Assembly (NCBI RefSeq): GCF_037038585.1
Contig: NW_027288576.1
Coordinates: 62,001 to 126,000, forward strand
From: Patagioenas fasciata
Lineage: Eukaryota > Chordata > Aves > Columbiformes > Columbidae
Length of the DNA: 64,000 nt
Direction: 5' to 3'
Every line of letters starts with the position of its first letter. The first letter of the stretch is position 1. The position numbers and the translations under genes were made by a program. Of this stretch, positions 1 to 11,320 are shown one piece after another. The notes below the pieces were generated by a model that was not told the origin of the DNA, ran no database searches, and was given only the letters and a program-made list of their open reading frames with translations.

Positions 1-104
1 CACAAGTGTTTGCCCTCAGCTATAGATCAGGGACAAGCCTGTGAAGAGCAACCAAAGAGCTCGTCCGTCTTTCCCTCAATAGATGGGAGTAGGCGCGCTT
101 GCGG

Positions 105-121
105 ATGTGTGCGTGTGTGTG
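105..121. other. Alternating purine-pyrimidine tract 1 of 3 (shown in U1)
   Basis: Seventeen bases alternate strictly between purine and pyrimidine in a GT-rich run with one CG step. The tract recurs in every unit at the same offset. Together with the tracts at 176-193 and 256-271 it forms a cluster of about 167 bp. Alternating GT/GC runs are known to adopt left-handed Z-DNA under negative supercoiling; whether this one does is inference. Confidence 0.7.
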
Positions 122-175
122 GCCACGCGTTTGCTTAGGCATCAGTGTGTGAAAAGGTAGGTGCTTTTCTCTAGC

Positions 176-193
176 TGCGTGTGCGTGCACGTG
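176..193. other. Alternating purine-pyrimidine tract 2 of 3 (shown in U1)
   Basis: Eighteen bases alternate strictly, with three CG dinucleotides and a central GTGCAC. It is the longest and most CG-rich of the three tracts and so the best Z-DNA candidate in the unit. It is repeated in all units at this offset, and I saw no substitution in it. Confidence 0.7.
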
Positions 194-255
194 GTGCTGG
201 GTGCACATCCCTGGGTGCTCGTGGAAAGGTTTCTGCATGGTTTTCGCTGAGGAAT

Positions 256-271
256 CGTGTGTGTGCACATG
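256..271. other. Alternating purine-pyrimidine tract 3 of 3 (shown in U1)
   Basis: Sixteen bases alternate strictly, running from a GT repeat into GCACATG. In U7 the matching base at 8759 is G instead of A. That is a purine-to-purine change, so the alternation is kept. Confidence 0.65.
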
Positions 272-383
272 GACAAAGAGAAGGCGCAGCAACCAGGTTC
301 CAGCGCCGAAGAAGGCAAAAGGCGAGGTTTCCGGCGCTATCTCCTTCTCTCCCCAGAGCTAGTCGCGCAAAGCAAGCCGCTAA

Positions 384-396
384 GCCGGCGACCGGC
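384..396. other. Small perfect inverted repeat, GCCGG arms (shown in U1)
   Basis: Five-base arms GCCGG and CCGGC are separated by CGA. It is GC-rich and present in every unit. It is short enough to arise by chance, so this is only a structural note. Confidence 0.5.
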
Positions 397-476
397 AAGA
401 GAGCTACAACGAAGCATGCCGAACGGAGAAAATAGCAGCAGCTCATCTGTTCACACCTTGTTTCTGCCATGTGCTT

Positions 477-492
477 GAACGCCAAGACGTTC
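477..492. other. Small inverted repeat GAACG/CGTTC (shown in U1)
   Basis: Arms 477-481 and 488-492 flank a six-base loop. In U24 (33310) and U39 (54819) the last base of the left arm is T instead of G, which breaks one closing pair. Function is not indicated. Confidence 0.4.
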
Positions 493-738
493 GCGCTTCT
501 GTGAGATGAAAGACGTCCTTCTGCATATGTGGTTGCTCACACCGGTGCACTTGTTAGTGTATCCATTCAGTCCTGGGCTGCGGGGCATTCAGAAGTGGCT
601 CTGTGGAGACGTCTGCATAGAGGCAGCTGTCAGAACACGCACACTCGATTGTTCACCAAAACATACGCAGACGCGTCCTTAGCCTGTAGATTTGGATGCA
701 CAGAGTTCCCTGTGTTCGCAAGAGACAAGGGAATCGCG

Positions 739-752
739 TCTGTGCGCACAGA
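739..752. other. Perfect 14-bp palindrome (shown in U1)
   Basis: The sequence TCTGTGCGCACAGA reads the same on both strands. It recurs at offset 739 in every unit and I saw no substitution in it. A palindrome of this length suits a dimeric DNA-binding protein, but one occurrence in a 1.4-kb unit could also be chance. Its repetition comes from the satellite, not from independent selection. Confidence 0.6.
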
Positions 753-881
753 AGCAATAGCGGACCGTTTCCCTCGGAGTGAACGCGAAAGAGCCGTCTA
801 TATACTCGCAGACACGCGAACGTGCCTCAATGCGGTCACAGAGGCAGCAGCTTTTGCACAGATGCTCCTGGTGATTCTAGC

Positions 882-906
882 ACTTTCCAGGCACACTCCT
901 GAAAGT
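882..906. other. Bulged 9-bp hairpin (shown in U1)
   Basis: The left arm ACTTT-C-CAGG pairs with CCTGAAAGT, leaving one bulged C and a six-base loop CACACT. It is the longest stem I found in the unit. All units I compared keep both arms unchanged. If the array is transcribed, this is the most likely local RNA hairpin on either strand. Confidence 0.55.
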
Positions 907-956
907 CGCGCACACTGCTGTTCACTCGCTAAACGACCTCTTGGGAAACACGTCTC

Positions 957-970
957 CGGTCGACGGACCG
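957..970. other. Inverted repeat CGGTC/GACCG (shown in U1)
   Basis: Five-base arms 957-961 and 966-970 flank a four-base loop GACG and overlap a GTCGAC site. It lies about 60 bp before the variable window. Nothing else in the sequence points to a function. Confidence 0.45.
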
Positions 971-1028
971 CTCAGATTGCTTCTCGTGTAACTGTGAACT
1001 GTGTCAGCGCAGGGAATCCGTCTCTGTT

Positions 1029-1062
1029 GAGCAGATGTCAATCCTGCCTCGCTTTTGCTTTG
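1029..1062. other. 34-bp variable window of the satellite (shown in U1)
   Basis: Seven variable positions lie here: offset 1029 (G, C or A), 1039-1040 (CA, GG or CG), 1043 (C or G), 1050 (C or T), 1053 (T or C) and 1062 (G or C). I found only about 13 in the other 1,381 bp. Five of the seven recur in several units. The main types are majority (CA, T, G), GG-type (creates GGATCC), CC-type (C at 1053 and 1062), C-only at 1053, and G at 1043. The rest of the unit is close to invariant. Confidence 0.85.
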
Positions 1063-1309
1063 TTGCCTCTACCAAGATGATTTCCCGTTTCTCTCTTCAC
1101 TGGAGCAGGCAGACACAGCCAACGCACATCAAGTGTCAAGAGACACGCTCTGCTGAGCTCAACGCTTGTGCAGATGCACATGTGCGACGAAGTCAACACA
1201 CGTGCTTGTGGAGAGAAAGAAAGGGACTCCCAGGCGTGTGGAGCGACGGGGAGAAAGAGCGGGCGCTGAGGAACACAGTTTCAAACAGACTGTCTCCACA
1301 CAAACAGGC

Positions 1310-1323
1310 ACCTGTCTGCAGGT
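1310..1323. other. Inverted repeat ACCTG/CAGGT (shown in U1)
   Basis: Arms 1310-1314 and 1319-1323 flank TCTG. A diverged relative of this neighbourhood appears inside the 294-bp block at 32771-32796, where 20 of 26 bases match offsets 1303-1328. The arms are unchanged in the units I compared. Confidence 0.45.
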
Positions 1324-1415
1324 ATCCTAGATCTTGATTCTTGAACTTGAGGAAACACGCGTCTGAGCAAAACTCCCAAACGCTTCCAGGAAAGACACAG
1401 GCTCTCCCACAAGCA

Positions 1416-2830
1416 CACAAGTGTTTGCCCTCAGCTATAGATCAGGGACAAGCCTGTGAAGAGCAACCAAAGAGCTCGTCCGTCTTTCCCTCAGTAGATG
1501 GGAGTAGGCGCGCTTGCGGATGTGTGCGTGTGTGTGGCCACGTGTTTGCTTAGGCATCAGTGTGTGAAAAGGTAGGTGCTTTTCTCTAGCTGCGTGTGCG
1601 TGCACGTGGTGCTGGGTGCACATCCCTGGGTGCTCGTGGAAAGGTTTCTGCATGGTTTTCGCTGAGGAATCGTGTGTGTGCACATGGACAAAGAGAAGGC
1701 GCAGCAACCAGGTTCCAGCGCCGAAGAAGGCAAAAGGCGAGGTTTCCGGCGCTATCTCCTTCTCTCCCCAGAGCTAGTCGCGCAAAGCAAGCCGCTAAGC
1801 CGGCGACCGGCAAGAGAGCTACAACGAAGCATGCCGAACGGAGAAAATAGCAGCAGCTCATCTGTTCACACCTTGTTTCTGCCATGTGCTTGAACGCCAA
1901 GACGTTCGCGCTTCTGTGAGATGAAAGACGTCCTTCTGCATATGTGGTTGCTCACACCGGTGCACTTGTTAGTGTATCCATTCAGTCCTGGGCTGCGGGG
2001 CATTCAGAAGTGGCTCTGTGGAGACGTCTGCATAGAGGCAGCTGTCAGAACACGCACACTCGATTGTTCACCAAAACATATGCAGACGCGTCCTTAGCCT
2101 GTAGATTTGGATGCACAGAGTTCCCTGTGTTCGCAAGAGACAAGGGAATCGCGTCTGTGCGCACAGAAGCAATAGCGGACCGTTTCCCTCGGAGTGAACG
2201 CGAAAGAGCCGTCTATATACTCGCAGACACGCGAACGTGCCTCAATGCGGTCACAGAGGCAGCAGCTTTTGCACAGATGCTCCTGGTGATTCTGGCACTT
2301 TCCAGGCACACTCCTGAAAGTCGCGCACACTGCTGTTCACTCGCTAAACGACCTCTTGGGAAACACGTCTCCGGTCGACGGACCGCTCAGATTGCTTCTC
2401 GTGTAACTGTGAACTGTGTCAGCGCAGGGAATCCGTCTCTGTTCAGCAGATGTCAATCCTGCCTCGCCTTTGCTTTGTTGCCTCTACCAAGATGATTTCC
2501 CGTTTCTCTCTTCACTGGAGCAGGCAGACACAGCCAACGCACATCAAGTGTCAAGAGACACGCTCTACTGAGCTCAACGCTTGTGCAGATGCACATGTGC
2601 GACGAAGTCAACACACGTGCTTGTGGAGAGAAAGAAAGGGACTCCCAGGCGTGTGGAGCGACGGGGAGAAAGAGCGGGCGCTGAGGAACACAGTTTCAAA
2701 CAGACTGTCTCCACACAAACAGGCACCTGTCTGCAGGTATCCTAGATCTTGATTCTTGAACTTGAGGAAACACGCGTCTGAGCAAAACTCCCAAACGCTT
2801 CCAGGAAAGACACAGGCTCTCCCACAAGCA
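1416..2830. repeat. Satellite unit U2
   Basis: The most divergent left-hand unit. It has G at 1494, T at 1543 (losing an ACGCGT site), C at 2444, C at 2468 and A at 2567. The C at 2444 is shared with U3 and U9. Confidence 0.97.
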
Positions 2831-4245
2831 CACAAGTGTTTGCCCTCAGCTATAGATCAGGGACAAGCCTGTGAAGAGCAACCAAAGAGCTCGTCCGTCT
2901 TTCCCTCAATAGATGGGAGTAGGCGCGCTTGCGGATGTGTGCGTGTGTGTGGCCACGCGTTTGCTTAGGCATCAGAGTGTGAAAAGGTAGGTGCTTTTCT
3001 CTAGCTGCGTGTGCGTGCACGTGGTGCTGGGTGCACATCCCTGGGTGCTCGTGGAAAGGTTTCTGCATGGTTTTCGCTGAGGAATCGTGTGTGTGCACAT
3101 GGACAAAGAGAAGGCGCAGCAACCAGGTTCCAGCGCCGAAGAAGGCAAAAGGCGAGGTTTCCGGCGCTATCTCCTTCTCTCCCCAGAGCTAGTCGCGCAA
3201 AGCAAGCCGCTAAGCCGGCGACCGGCAAGAGAGCTACAACGAAGCATGCCGAACGGAGAAAATAGCAGCAGCTCATCTGTTCACACCTTGTTTCTGCCAT
3301 GTGCTTGAACGCCAAGACGTTCGCGCTTCTGTGAGATGAAAGACGTCCTTCTGCATATGTGGTTGCTCACACCGGTGCACTTGTTAGTGTATCCATTCAG
3401 TCCTGGGCTGCGGGGCATTCAGAAGTGGCTCTGTGGAGACGTCTGCATAGAGGCAGCTGTCAGAACACGCACACTCGATTGTTCACCAAAACATATGCAG
3501 ACGCGTCCTTAGCCTGTAGATTTGGATGCACAGAGTTCCCTGTGTTCGCAAGAGACAAGGGAATCGCGTCTGTGCGCACAGAAGCAATAGCGGACCGTTT
3601 CCCTCGGAGTGAACGCGAAAGAGCCGTCTATATACTCGCAGACACGCGAACGTGCCTCAATGCGGTCACAGAGGCAGCAGCTTTTGCACAGATGCTCCTG
3701 GTGATTCTGGCACTTTCCAGGCACACTCCTGAAAGTCGCGCACACTGCTGTTCACTCGCTAAACGACCTCTTGGGAAACACGTCTCCGGTCGACGGACCG
3801 CTCAGATTGCTTCTCGTGTAACTGTGAACTGTGTCAGCGCAGGGAATCCGTCTCTGTTCAGCAGATGTCAATCCTGCCTCGCTTTTGCTTTGTTGCCTCT
3901 ACCAAGATGATTTCCCGTTTCTCTCTTCACTGGAGCAGGCAGACACAGCCAACGCACATCAAGTGTCAAGAGACACGCTCTGCTGAGCTCAACGCTTGTG
4001 CAGATGCACATGTGCGACGAAGTCAACACACGTGCTTGTGGAGAGAAAGAAAGGGACTCCCAGGCGTGTGGAGCGACGGGGAGAAAGAGCGGGCGCTGAG
4101 GAACACAGTTTCAAACAGACTGTCTCCACACAAACAGGCACCTGTCTGCAGGTATCCTAGATCTTGATTCTTGAACTTGAGGAAACACGCGTCTGAGCAA
4201 AACTCCCAAACGCTTCCAGGAAAGACACAGGCTCTCCCACAAGCA
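2831..4245. repeat. Satellite unit U3
   Basis: It has A at 2976 (only here) and C at 3859, the variant at offset 1029 also seen in U2 and U9. Otherwise majority sequence. Confidence 0.97.
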
Positions 4246-5660
4246 CACAAGTGTTTGCCCTCAGCTATAGATCAGGGACAAGCCTGTGAAGAGCAACCAA
4301 AGAGCTCGTCCGTCTTTCCCTCAATAGATGGGAGTAGGCGCGCTTGCGGATGTGTGCGTGTGTGTGGCCACGCGTTTGCTTAGGCATCAGTGTGTGAAAA
4401 GGTAGGTGCTTTTCTCTAGCTGCGTGTGCGTGCACGTGGTGCTGGGTGCACATCCCTGGGTGCTCGTGGAAAGGTTTCTGCATGGTTTTCGCTGAGGAAT
4501 CGTGTGTGTGCACATGGACAAAGAGAAGGCGCAGCAACCAGGTTCCAGCGCCGAAGAAGGCAAAAGGCGAGGTTTCCGGCGCTATCTCCTTCTCTCCCCA
4601 GAGCTAGTCGCGCAAAGCAAGCCGCTAAGCCGGCGACCGGCAAGAGAGCTACAACGAAGCATGCCGAACGGAGAAAATAGCAGCAGCTCATCTGTTCACA
4701 CCTTGTTTCTGCCATGTGCTTGAACGCCAAGACGTTCGCGCTTCTGTGAGATGAAAGACGTCCTTCTGCATATGTGGTTGCTCACACCGGTGCACTTGTT
4801 AGTGTATCCATTCAGTCCTGGGCTGCGGGGCATTCAGAAGTGGCTCTGTGGAGACGTCTGCATAGAGGCAGCTGTCAGAACACGCACACTCGATTGTTCA
4901 CCAAAACATATGCAGACGCGTCCTTAGCCTGTAGATTTGGATGCACAGAGTTCCCTGTGTTCGCAAGAGACAAGGGAATCGCGTCTGTGCGCACAGAAGC
5001 AATAGCGGACCGTTTCCCTCGGAGTGAACGCGAAAGAGCCGTCTATATACTCGCAGACACGCGAACGTGCCTCAATGCGGTCACAGAGGCAGCAGCTTTT
5101 GCACAGATGCTCCTGGTGATTCTGGCACTTTCCAGGCACACTCCTGAAAGTCGCGCACACTGCTGTTCACTCGCTAAACGACCTCTTGGGAAACACGTCT
5201 CCGGTCGACGGACCGCTCAGATTGCTTCTCGTGTAACTGTGAACTGTGTCAGCGCAGGGAATCCGTCTCTGTTGAGCAGATGTCAATCCTGCCTCGCTTT
5301 TGCTTTGTTGCCTCTACCAAGATGATTTCCCGTTTCTCTCTTCACTGGAGCAGGCAGACACAGCCAACGCACATCAAGTGTCAAGAGACACGCTCTGCTG
5401 AGCTCAACGCTTGTGCAGATGCACATGTGCGACGAAGTCAACACACGTGCTTGTGGAGAGAAAGAAAGGGACTCCCAGGCGTGTGGAGCGACGGGGAGAA
5501 AGAGCGGGCGCTGAGGAGCACAGTTTCAAACAGACTGTCTCCACACAAACAGGCACCTGTCTGCAGGTATCCTAGATCTTGATTCTTGAACTTGAGGAAA
5601 CACGCGTCTGAGCAAAACTCCCAAACGCTTCCAGGAAAGACACAGGCTCTCCCACAAGCA
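4246..5660. repeat. Satellite unit U4
   Basis: It has G at 5518 (offset 1273) near its end. With the markers of U5 this makes a block that recurs at U9-U10 and U17-U18. Confidence 0.97.
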
Positions 5661-7075
5661 CACAAGTGTTTGCCCTCAGCTATAGATCAGGGACAAGCCT
5701 GTGAAGAGCAACCAAAGAGCTCGTCCGTCTTTCCCTCAGTAGATGGGAGTAGGCGCGCTTGCGGATGTGTGCGTGTGTGTGGCCACGCGTTTGCTTAGGC
5801 ATCAGTGTGTGAAAAGGTAGGTGCTTTTCTCTAGCTGCGTGTGCGTGCACGTGGTGCTGGGTGCACATCCCTGGGTGCTCGTGGAAAGGTTTCTGCATGG
5901 TTTTCGCTGAGGAATCGTGTGTGTGCACATGGACAAAGAGAAGGCGCAGCAACCAGGTTCCAGCGCCGAAGAAGGCAAAAGGCGAGGTTTCCGGCGCTAT
6001 CTCCTTCTCTCCCCAGAGCTAGTCGCGCAAAGCAAGCCGCTAAGCCGGCGACCGGCAAGAGAGCTACAACGAAGCATGCCGAACGGAGAAAATAGCAGCA
6101 GCTCATCTGTTCACACCTTGTTTCTGCCATGTGCTTGAACGCCAAGACGTTCGCGCTTCTGTGAGATGAAAGACGTCCTTCTGCATATGTGGTTGCTCAC
6201 ACCGGTGCACTTGTTAGTGTATCCATTCAGTCCTGGGCTGCGGGGCATTCAGAAGTGGCTCTGTGGAGACGTCTGCATAGAGGCAGCTGTCAGAACACGC
6301 ACACTCGATTGTTCACCAAAACATATGCAGACGCGTCCTTAGCCTGTAGATTTGGATGCACAGAGTTCCCTGTGTTCGCAAGAGACAAGGGAATCGCGTC
6401 TGTGCGCACAGAAGCAATAGCGGACCGTTTCCCTCGGAGTGAACGCGAAAGAGCCGTCTATATACTCGCAGACACGCGAACGTGCCTCAATGCGGTCACA
6501 GAGGCAGCAGCTTTTGCACAGATGCTCCTGGTGATTCTGGCACTTTCCAGGCACACTCCTGAAAGTCGCGCACACTGCTGTTCACTCGCTAAACGACCTC
6601 TTGGGAAACACGTCTCCGGTCGACGGACCGCTCAGATTGCTTCTCGTGTAACTGTGAACTGTGTCAGCGCAGGGAATCCGTCTCTGTTGAGCAGATGTCA
6701 ATCCTGCCTCGCCTTTGCTTTCTTGCCTCTACCAAGATGATTTCCCGTTTCTCTCTTCACTGGAGCAGGCAGACACAGCCAACGCACATCAAGTGTCAAG
6801 AGACACGCTCTGCTGAGCTCAACGCTTGTGCAGATGCACATGTGCGACGAAGTCAACACACGTGCTTGTGGAGAGAAAGAAAGGGACTCCCAGGCGTGTG
6901 GAGCGACGGGGAGAAAGAGCGGGCGCTGAGGAACACAGTTTCAAACAGACTGTCTCCACACAAACAGGCACCTGTCTGCAGGTATCCTAGATCTTGATTC
7001 TTGAACTTGAGGAAACACGCGTCTGAGCAAAACTCCCAAACGCTTCCAGGAAAGACACAGGCTCTCCCACAAGCA
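5661..7075. repeat. Satellite unit U5
   Basis: It has G at 5739 (offset 79) and the CC-type variable window, with C at 6713 and 6722. It shares this combination with U10 and U18. Confidence 0.97.
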
Positions 7076-8490
7076 CACAAGTGTTTGCCCTCAGCTATAG
7101 ATCAGGGACAAGCCTGTGAAGAGCAACCAAAGAGCTCGTCCGTCTTTCCCTCAATAGATGGGAGTAGGCGCGCTTGCGGATGTGTGCGTGTGTGTGGCCA
7201 CGCGTTTGCTTAGGCATCAGTGTGTGAAAAGGTAGGTGCTTTTCTCTAGCTGCGTGTGCGTGCACGTGGTGCTGGGTGCACATCCCTGGGTGCTCGTGGA
7301 AAGGTTTCTGCATGGTTTTCGCTGAGGAATCGTGTGTGTGCACATGGACAAAGAGAAGGCGCAGCAACCAGGTTCCAGCGCCGAAGAAGGCAAAAGGCGA
7401 GGTTTCCGGCGCTATCTCCTTCTCTCCCCAGAGCTAGTCGCGCAAAGCAAGCCGCTAAGCCGGCGACCGGCAAGAGAGCTACAACGAAGCATGCCGAACG
7501 GAGAAAATAGCAGCAGCTCATCTGTTCACACCTTGTTTCTGCCATGTGCTTGAACGCCAAGACGTTCGCGCTTCTGTGAGATGAAAGACGTCCTTCTGCA
7601 TATGTGGTTGCTCACACCGGTGCACTTGTTAGTGTATCCATTCAGTCCTGGGCTGCGGGGCATTCAGAAGTGGCTCTGTGGAGACGTCTGCATAGAGGCA
7701 GCTGTCAGAACACGCACACTCGATTGTTCACCAAAACATATGCAGACGCGTCCTTAGCCTGTAGATTTGGATGCACAGAGTTCCCTGTGTTCGCAAGAGA
7801 CAAGGGAATCGCGTCTGTGCGCACAGAAGCAATAGCGGACCGTTTCCCTCGGAGTGAACGCGAAAGAGCCGTCTATATACTCGCAGACACGCGAACGTGC
7901 CTCAATGCGGTCACAGAGGCAGCAGCTTTTGCACAGATGCTCCTGGTGATTCTGGCACTTTCCAGGCACACTCCTGAAAGTCGCGCACACTGCTGTTCAC
8001 TCGCTAAACGACCTCTTGGGAAACACGTCTCCGGTCGACGGACCGCTCAGATTGCTTCTCGTGTAACTGTGAACTGTGTCAGCGCAGGGAATCCGTCTCT
8101 GTTGAGCAGATGTCAATCCTGCCTCGCTTTTGCTTTGTTGCCTCTACCAAGATGATTTCCCGTTTCTCTCTTCACTGGAGCAGGCAGACACAGCCAACGC
8201 ACATCAAGTGTCAAGAGACACGCTCTGCTGAGCTCAACGCTTGTGCAGATGCACATGTGCGACGAAGTCAACACACGTGCTTGTGGAGAGAAAGAAAGGG
8301 ACTCCCAGGCGTGTGGAGCGACGGGGAGAAAGAGCGGGCGCTGAGGAACACAGTTTCAAACAGACTGTCTCCACACAAACAGGCACCTGTCTGCAGGTAT
8401 CCTAGATCTTGATTCTTGAACTTGAGGAAACACGCGTCTGAGCAAAACTCCCAAACGCTTCCAGGAAAGACACAGGCTCTCCCACAAGCA
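7076..8490. repeat. Satellite unit U6
   Basis: Majority sequence at every position compared. Confidence 0.97.
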
Positions 8491-9905
8491 CACAAGTGTT
8501 TGCCCTCAGCTATAGATCAGGGACAAGCCTGTGAAGAGCAACCAAAGAGCTCGTCCGTCTTTCCCTCAATAGATGGGAGTAGGCGCGCTTGCGGATGTGT
8601 GCGTGTGTGTGGCCACGCGTTTGCTTAGGCATCAGTGTGTGAAAAGGTAGGTGCTTTTCTCTAGCTGCGTGTGCGTGCACGTGGTGCTGGGTGCACATCC
8701 CTGGGTGCTCGTGGAAAGGTTTCTGCATGGTTTTCGCTGAGGAATCGTGTGTGTGCACGTGGACAAAGAGAAGGCGCAGCAACCAGGTTCCAGCGCCGAA
8801 GAAGGCAAAAGGCGAGGTTTCCGGCGCTATCTCCTTCTCTCCCCAGAGCTAGTCGCGCAAAGCAAGCCGCTAAGCCGGCGACCGGCAAGAGAGCTACAAC
8901 GAAGCATGCCGAACGGAGAAAATAGCAGCAGCTCATCTGTTCACACCTTGTTTCTGCCATGTGCTTGAACGCCAAGACGTTCGCGCTTCTGTGAGATGAA
9001 AGACGTCCTTCTGCATATGTGGTTGCTCACACCGGTGCACTTGTTAGTGTATCCATTCAGTCCTGGGCTGCGGGGCATTCAGAAGTGGCTCTGTGGAGAC
9101 GTCTGCATAGAGGCAGCTGTCAGAACACGCACACTCGATTGTTCACCAAAACATATGCAGACGCGTCCTTAGCCTGTAGATTTGGATGCACAGAGTTCCC
9201 TGTGTTCGCAAGAGACAAGGGAATCGCGTCTGTGCGCACAGAAGCAATAGCGGACCGTTTCCCTCGGAGTGAACGCGAAAGAGCCGTCTATATACTCGCA
9301 GACACGCGAACGTGCCTCAATGCGGTCACAGAGGCAGCAGCTTTTGCACAGATGCTCCTGGTGATTCTGGCACTTTCCAGGCACACTCCTGAAAGTCGCG
9401 CACACTGCTGTTCACTCGCTAAACGACCTCTTGGGAAACACGTCTCCGGTCGACGGACCGCTCAGATTGCTTCTCGTGTAACTGTGAACTGTGTCAGCGC
9501 AGGGAATCCGTCTCTGTTGAGCAGATGTCAATCCTGCCTCGCTTTTGCTTTGTTGCCTCTACCAAGATGATTTCCCGTTTCTCTCTTCACTGGAGCAGGC
9601 AGACACAGCCAACGCACATCAAGTGTCAAGAGACACGCTCTGCTGAGCTCAACGCTTGTGCAGATGCACATGTGCGACGAAGTCAACACACGTGCTTGTG
9701 GAGAGAAAGAAAGGGACTCCCAGGCGTGTGGAGCGACGGGGAGAAAGAGCGGGCGCTGAGGAGCACAGTTTCAAACAGACTGTCTCCACACAAACAGGCA
9801 CCTGTCTGCAGGTATCCTAGATCTTGATTCTTGAACTTGAGGAAACACGCGTCTGAGCAAAACTCCCAAACGCTTCCAGGAAAGACACAGGCTCTCCCAC
9901 AAGCA
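8491..9905. repeat. Satellite unit U7
   Basis: It has G at 8759 (only here) and G at 9763 (offset 1273). Unlike U4, U9 and U17, it is not followed by a unit with G at offset 79, so the boundary-crossing block is broken here. Confidence 0.97.
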
Positions 9906-11320
9906 CACAAGTGTTTGCCCTCAGCTATAGATCAGGGACAAGCCTGTGAAGAGCAACCAAAGAGCTCGTCCGTCTTTCCCTCAATAGATGGGAGTAGGCG
10001 CGCTTGCGGATGTGTGCGTGTGTGTGGCCACGCGTTTGCTTAGGCATCAGTGTGTGAAAAGGTAGGTGCTTTTCTCTAGCTGCGTGTGCGTGCACGTGGT
10101 GCTGGGTGCACATCCCTGGGTGCTCGTGGAAAGGTTTCTGCATGGTTTTCGCTGAGGAATCGTGTGTGTGCACATGGACAAAGAGAAGGCGCAGCAACCA
10201 GGTTCCAGCGCCGAAGAAGGCAAAAGGCGAGGTTTCCGGCGCTATCTCCTTCTCTCCCCAGAGCTAGTCGCGCAAAGCAAGCCGCTAAGCCGGCGACCGG
10301 CAAGAGAGCTACAACGAAGCATGCCGAACGGAGAAAATAGCAGCAGCTCATCTGTTCACACCTTGTTTCTGCCATGTGCTTGAACGCCAAGACGTTCGCG
10401 CTTCTGTGAGATGAAAGACGTCCTTCTGCATATGTGGTTGCTCACACCGGTGCACTTGTTAGTGTATCCATTCAGTCCTGGGCTGCGGGGCATTCAGAAG
10501 TGGCTCTGTGGAGACGTCTGCATAGAGGCAGCTGTCAGAACACGCACACTCGATTGTTCACCAAAACATATGCAGACGCGTCCTTAGCCTGTAGATTTGG
10601 ATGCACAGAGTTCCCTGTGTTCGCAAGAGACAAGGGAATCGCGTCTGTGCGCACAGAAGCAATAGCGGACCGTTTCCCTCGGAGTGAACGCGAAAGAGCC
10701 GTCTATATACTCGCAGACACGCGAACGTGCCTCAATGCGGTCACAGAGGCAGCAGCTTTTGCACAGATGCTCCTGGTGATTCTGGCACTTTCCAGGCACA
10801 CTCCTGAAAGTCGCGCACACTGCTGTTCACTCGCTAAACGACCTCTTGGGAAACACGTCTCCGGTCGACGGACCGCTCAGATTGCTTCTCGTGTAACTGT
10901 GAACTGTGTCAGCGCAGGGAATCCGTCTCTGTTGAGCAGATGTGGATCCTGCCTCGCTTTTGCTTTGTTGCCTCTACCAAGATGATTTCCCGTTTCTCTC
11001 TTCACTGGAGCAGGCAGACACAGCCAACGCACATCAAGTGTCAAGAGACACGCTCTGCTGAGCTCAACGCTTGTGCAGATGCACATGTGCGACGAAGTCA
11101 ACACACGTGCTTGTGGAGAGAAAGAAAGGGACTCCCAGGCGTGTGGAGCGACGGGGAGAAAGAGCGGGCGCTGAGGAACACAGTTTCAAACAGACTGTCT
11201 CCACACAAACAGGCACCTGTCTGCAGGTATCCTAGATCTTGATTCTTGAACTTGAGGAAACACGCGTCTGAGCAAAACTCCCAAACGCTTCCAGGAAAGA
11301 CACAGGCTCTCCCACAAGCA
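9906..11320. repeat. Satellite unit U8, GG-type
   Basis: GG at 10944-10945 creates a GGATCC site. Otherwise majority sequence. Confidence 0.97.

Larger units (their letters stand above)
1..1415. repeat. Satellite unit U1 (reference phase)
   Basis: Used as the coordinate reference for offsets. It has the majority sequence in the variable window 1029-1062. Two bases occur in this unit only: C at 666, which removes the CATATG site of other units, and A at 879. The unit is about half GC and CpG is not depleted. No gene is supported; open frames overlap on both strands. Confidence 0.98.

Noticed and set aside
414..419. GCATGC core of the TGCATGC motif known from apicomplexan promoters
   Set aside because: The flanking base does not fit the full motif and a six-base palindrome is expected often by chance. 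There is no gene nearby to regulate.
171..485. 104-residue minus-strand frame (with a hydrophobic stretch) and overlapping 84- and 73-residue plus-strand frames
   Set aside because: Three open frames on opposite strands overlap in the same 300 bp. At most one could be coding and nothing favours any of them.
606..614. GAGACG promoter-like motif around 606-614, and its reverse near 951
   Set aside because: The preceding base is G, not A or T as in the coccidian motif I know of, and no transcription unit can be placed.
529..1080. 183-residue plus-strand open frame as a real tandem gene
   Set aside because: No known domain or signal and no codon evidence. Conservation among units is explained by satellite homogenisation, and equally conserved frames exist on both strands.
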